Positions 61,528 through 64,000 of a DNA stretch of 64,000 nucleotides are shown piece by piece. The notes below the pieces were generated by a model. It had not been told where the DNA came from, did no database searches, and saw nothing but the letters and a program-made list of their open reading frames with translations. Position numbers and translations under genes: made by a program. The stretch comes from Halovivax limisalsi. Lineage in GTDB: Archaea; Halobacteriota; Halobacteria; Halobacteriales; Natrialbaceae. The stretch covers positions 1,302,001 through 1,366,000 of the forward strand of contig NZ_CP095757.1 of the NCBI RefSeq assembly GCF_023093535.1, given 5' to 3'. Within the stretch, counting starts at the first letter, position 1. Every line of letters starts with the position of its first letter.

Positions 61528-62559
61528 GTGACTCCCCACGTGAGCGAGTTCGCGTTCGAACTCGAACTGTGCGCGGCGCTCGAAGCGCGGGGGGACGGGA
61601 TCGTCGCCCGCCAGCTCGGCGCGAGCGTCGCGAATCCGGGCGGGCGCGTCGTGGACGTCGTGGTCGTCGATCCGACCGCGGCGATCGACCGACGGGCCGC
61701 GCTCACGCCCAGTGGGATCCCGGACGCGATCCTCGGGGCCGAGGTCGGGCCCGGCCGGTGGACCCCCGTCCGGGACGCGTTCGACTGCCACCCCGACCGG
61801 GCGCAGCGAGCCGTCGAACGGGGCGTCGATATCGGCGTCCTCGAGCGCGAGCGCCGGGACGGCCGCGACTGCATCAGGCAGGTGGCGCGCTACCCGGACT
61901 GGGTCGATCGCATCGTCGGAATCGAGAACAAACCCGATCTCGGGCGACCCGGCGACCTCGAAGCCCAACTCCGGACGGACGTCTCGCTTGCGCTCGTGGA
62001 CGAAGTGATCCTCGCCACCGAGAGTCACGTCACCGGCGCGCACCGCAATCGCCTCCCCGACGCGGTCGGCATCTGGCGCGTCCACCGCCGGACGGGCGAT
62101 GCCGGCCGCCCTCGCCTGCCGGAGATCGAGGTGATCCGCGACCCCGACGCCCTCCCGGTCGAAGCGCGCGGCGTCGAACCCCTCTCGTTCGAACCCGGCC
62201 GGACCGACATTTCGATCGTCTCCCCGGCGGAGAAGGCCGACGCTCGGCGACGACTTGCCGAACGGGCCTACGGCAAGGGGTGGCGAACGTTCGGCTTCCC
62301 GGGGTGTGGGGCCTGCTCGGCGCGGGACCCGGGTCGGGACGGCGACGGGCACGAAGACGGACTGCCCTCGCTCCCCCACTGTCAGTACGAGGACCGGCTC
62401 GTCGACGCCGCGTCGGAGTGCGGGCCGTCCTGTCCCGGATTCGACCCCGCGAGCGAGCCGGCCGTCGACCTGGCCGGAGAGCGCGACGCGCGGACGCCGT
62501 GGAACGCCGATCCGGAACGGACGCGACGGCGACAGTCCGGACTCGACCGATTCGGGTGA
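61528..62559 (+). CDS. DUF5787 family protein
   Basis: 343 residues. The start SEFAFELELCAALEA, then VARQLGASV, IVGIENKPDLGRPGDLEAQLRTDVSLALVDEVILATESHVTG and a cysteine cluster (FPGCGACSAR...HCQYEDRLVDAASECGPSCPGF) match haloarchaeal DUF5787. The E-N-K-P block with upstream acidic residues recalls the core of restriction-endonuclease-like nucleases, and four or more cysteines could hold zinc or Fe-S. GTG at 61528 or 61540 is the start. Confidence 0.8.
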   Translation: MTPHVSEFAFELELCAALEARGDGIVARQLGASVANPGGRVVDVVVVDPTAAIDRRAALTPSGIPDAILGAEVGPGRWTPVRDAFDCHPDRAQRAVERGVDIGVLERERRDGRDCIRQVARYPDWVDRIVGIENKPDLGRPGDLEAQLRTDVSLALVDEVILATESHVTGAHRNRLPDAVGIWRVHRRTGDAGRPRLPEIEVIRDPDALPVEARGVEPLSFEPGRTDISIVSPAEKADARRRLAERAYGKGWRTFGFPGCGACSARDPGRDGDGHEDGLPSLPHCQYEDRLVDAASECGPSCPGFDPASEPAVDLAGERDARTPWNADPERTRRRQSGLDRFG

Positions 62560-62579
62560 GCGCGATCGGCCGGCGCGGA

Positions 62580-63407
62580 TCACGAGAGGTCGTAGACTTC
62601 GCCGTCGACCGCGAGCGGGTCTTCGAAGGCCTCGTCGACGGGGTAGAAGTGCGCGAGGTGGACCAGCCGCGTCTGCGTCGCGTCGAGGTCGTCCGCCAGG
62701 GCGAGCGCGCCCTCGCGCGTCATGTGCTTCGTGCCGAACGTGCGCGGGACGCCGTCGGGACCCTCGTGGCGGCCGCCGAGTGGGTGGTACTCCGAGAGCG
62801 ACGCGGGGACGATCGCGTCCGCCAGGAACAGGTCCGGATCGGCCAGCACCTCGCGCGATCGCTCGGGCACGTCGTAGGACGTATCGCCCGACAGCGACAG
62901 TTTCGAACCCGTCTCGGGGTCCTCGATCGCGAGGCCGTAACACAGCAGCGGCGGATGGTCGACCGGGACCAGCCGCAGCTCCAGCCCGCCCACCGAGACC
63001 GGCTCGAACGGCGAGACGGGTTCGACCGTGATGGTGTCGAGGTAGTGGTAGTCCGCGGCGACCGTTTCGGCGACGCTCTGACCCGTCTCGGGGTCGGTCT
63101 CGTCCGGGGCGTAGACGTCGACGTCGTCGAGCAGCCGGTAGACGTTGCCCAGCCCGTCGAGGTGGTCGAAGTGAACGTGCGTGATCACGATGGCGTCTGG
63201 CGGCGACAGGTCCTCCCGGAGGAACTGGTACCGAAAGTCCGGACTGGCGTCGACGAGGATCGACTCGCCGGTCCGCTCGTTCTCGACGTGCACGGAAAAC
63301 CGGGTGCGCTCGACGCCGCGGTCGCGGGCGGCCTCGCAGGTCTCGCAGTCACAGCCCACGGTCGGCGTGCCGGTCGTGTCGCCGGTGCCGAGGAGGGTGA
63401 CGCGCAC
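62580..63407 (-). CDS. MBL-fold metallohydrolase (PhnP-like)
   Basis: 275 residues from a GTG start. It begins VRVTLLGTGDTTGTPTVGCDCETCEAA, the PhnP-type opening with a CDC-xx-C zinc motif. The metallo-beta-lactamase motif is THVHFDHLDG; later His/Asp ligands are in LVPVDHPP, LSLSGDTSYD and LVHLAHFYP. PhnP enzymes are cyclic phosphodiesterases; the substrate here is unknown. ATGs at 63506 and 63566 would extend the N-terminus with unconserved sequence. Confidence 0.87.
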   Translation of the reverse strand: MRVTLLGTGDTTGTPTVGCDCETCEAARDRGVERTRFSVHVENERTGESILVDASPDFRYQFLREDLSPPDAIVITHVHFDHLDGLGNVYRLLDDVDVYAPDETDPETGQSVAETVAADYHYLDTITVEPVSPFEPVSVGGLELRLVPVDHPPLLCYGLAIEDPETGSKLSLSGDTSYDVPERSREVLADPDLFLADAIVPASLSEYHPLGGRHEGPDGVPRTFGTKHMTREGALALADDLDATQTRLVHLAHFYPVDEAFEDPLAVDGEVYDLS

Positions 63408-63657
63408 GCTAGGTCCCCCGTCCGCGGGAGGCCGCTCGGCGAGGGCGGGTTCGCGGTCCTCGCTCGCGGCTATCGTGCTCGCGCGCGAGCGATCACACCC
63501 CGTCATCACCTCGGCGTTCGAACCCGCGATACAAGGGTGTTTCTCGACCGCTCGGTGCCGGTGCACCTCCGGTCACGCTCGGAGGACACTCGAAACAGGG
63601 AACGGGACGGCGATCGATCAGAGCGCCGGGGTTGAGTGCGCACCGATCGTGTGCGCG

Positions 63658-64000
63658 TTAGTGCTCGTGGGTGTGCTCGTGATCGTGACCGCTCGGCTCT
63701 CCACCGTCGCTGGCCGCGCCGCTGATGTCGCCGCCCGCGACGAGGGCGTCGTGGTCGCCCTCGATCATGTCCATGTTCTTCAGGTTGTCCCGCTCCTCGA
63801 ACCCCTGGACGGCCAGCTCCAGATCGTCCTGGGTGAGCGTCGTTCGGTTCTCGGTCAGCGCCTCGAGGACGGCCTCGCGCAGCACCATCCGGAGGTCGCT
63901 GCCGGTGAGTCCCTCCGTGATCTCGGCGATTGCCTGCGGGTCGAACTCCTCGATGTCCATCGCGCGCGTGATGACCTGCAGGATGTCCCCCCGCATCCGG
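63658..64000 (-). CDS. AAA ATPase C-terminal region, cut by window edge
   Basis: The last 113 residues of an AAA protein. RGDILQVITRAMDIEEFDPQAIAEITEGLTGSDLRMVLREAVLEALTENRTTLTQDDLELAVQGFEERDNLKNM is the helical lid (C-domain) of classical AAA ATPases such as Cdc48/PAN relatives. It ends in a His-rich tail (GHDHEHTHEH) that might bind metal. The Walker motifs lie outside the window. Confidence 0.8.
   Translation of the reverse strand, partial: RMRGDILQVITRAMDIEEFDPQAIAEITEGLTGSDLRMVLREAVLEALTENRTTLTQDDLELAVQGFEERDNLKNMDMIEGDHDALVAGGDISGAASDGGEPSGHDHEHTHEH

Overview
The window is a piece of a haloarchaeal (class Halobacteria) chromosome. The evidence is very high G+C content, strongly acidic proteins, leaderless genes with a TATA-like box about 25-35 bp upstream, Tat-dependent lipoproteins, and archaeal information-processing genes: TFS, aIF2-gamma, Rpo7, Spt4, NAC and GTP-dependent dephospho-CoA kinase. 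I cannot name the genus.

Layout. 1-12.7 kb: small lipoproteins, a tandem pair of Bat-like HTH regulators, HtpX protease, a NYN-domain protein, a conserved PUA-NAC-TrmI tRNA methyltransferase operon, TFS, an MFS transporter and small conserved halophile proteins. 12.8-19 kb: an accessory stretch with a decayed zinc-ribbon gene beside its intact paralogue, then a FemAB-like acyltransferase, a proline dehydrogenase, an ATP-grasp ligase and a glycosyltransferase. 19.0-27.85 kb: a clearly A+T-richer island that ends at the 3' end of a tRNA-Pro(CGG) gene. It holds an HNH endonuclease, an HTH protein, a PIN-like nuclease, membrane and orphan proteins, a broken tyrosine recombinase, two more frameshifted genes, and an overlapping array of four tiny (31-39 aa) four-cysteine proteins that is easy to miss. 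27.9-64 kb: normal chromosome. It carries TrmY; an HTH/membrane protein coupled to a possible SCP2-like protein; secreted proteins; TrpB, kynureninase and a glutaryl-CoA-dehydrogenase-like enzyme; a Tat-exported lipase-like protein; an MFS transporter; ferredoxin; YgfZ; a geranylgeranyl-reductase-like flavoprotein; the MoxR-DUF4129-DUF7269-DUF58-DUF7519 operon; the aIF2-gamma-PIN-Rpo7-Spt4-DPCK operon; and the end of an AAA ATPase.

The best candidate for something undescribed is the microprotein operon at 25.83-26.86 kb. Four paralogous zinc-ribbon-like peptides are encoded head to tail with stop/start overlaps, behind a TATA box flanked by a 9-bp direct repeat, and are followed by a three-helix membrane protein gene that now carries a frameshift. 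It sits in a decaying tRNA-associated element. Other notable signals are a two-copy structured element with covarying hairpins (9.0 and 11.3 kb), four perfect hairpins at the left edge of the island, an alpha/beta hydrolase with no nucleophilic serine, and an 18-bp repeat family at 42.7 kb. Protein-family calls come from reading motifs by eye; no search was run.
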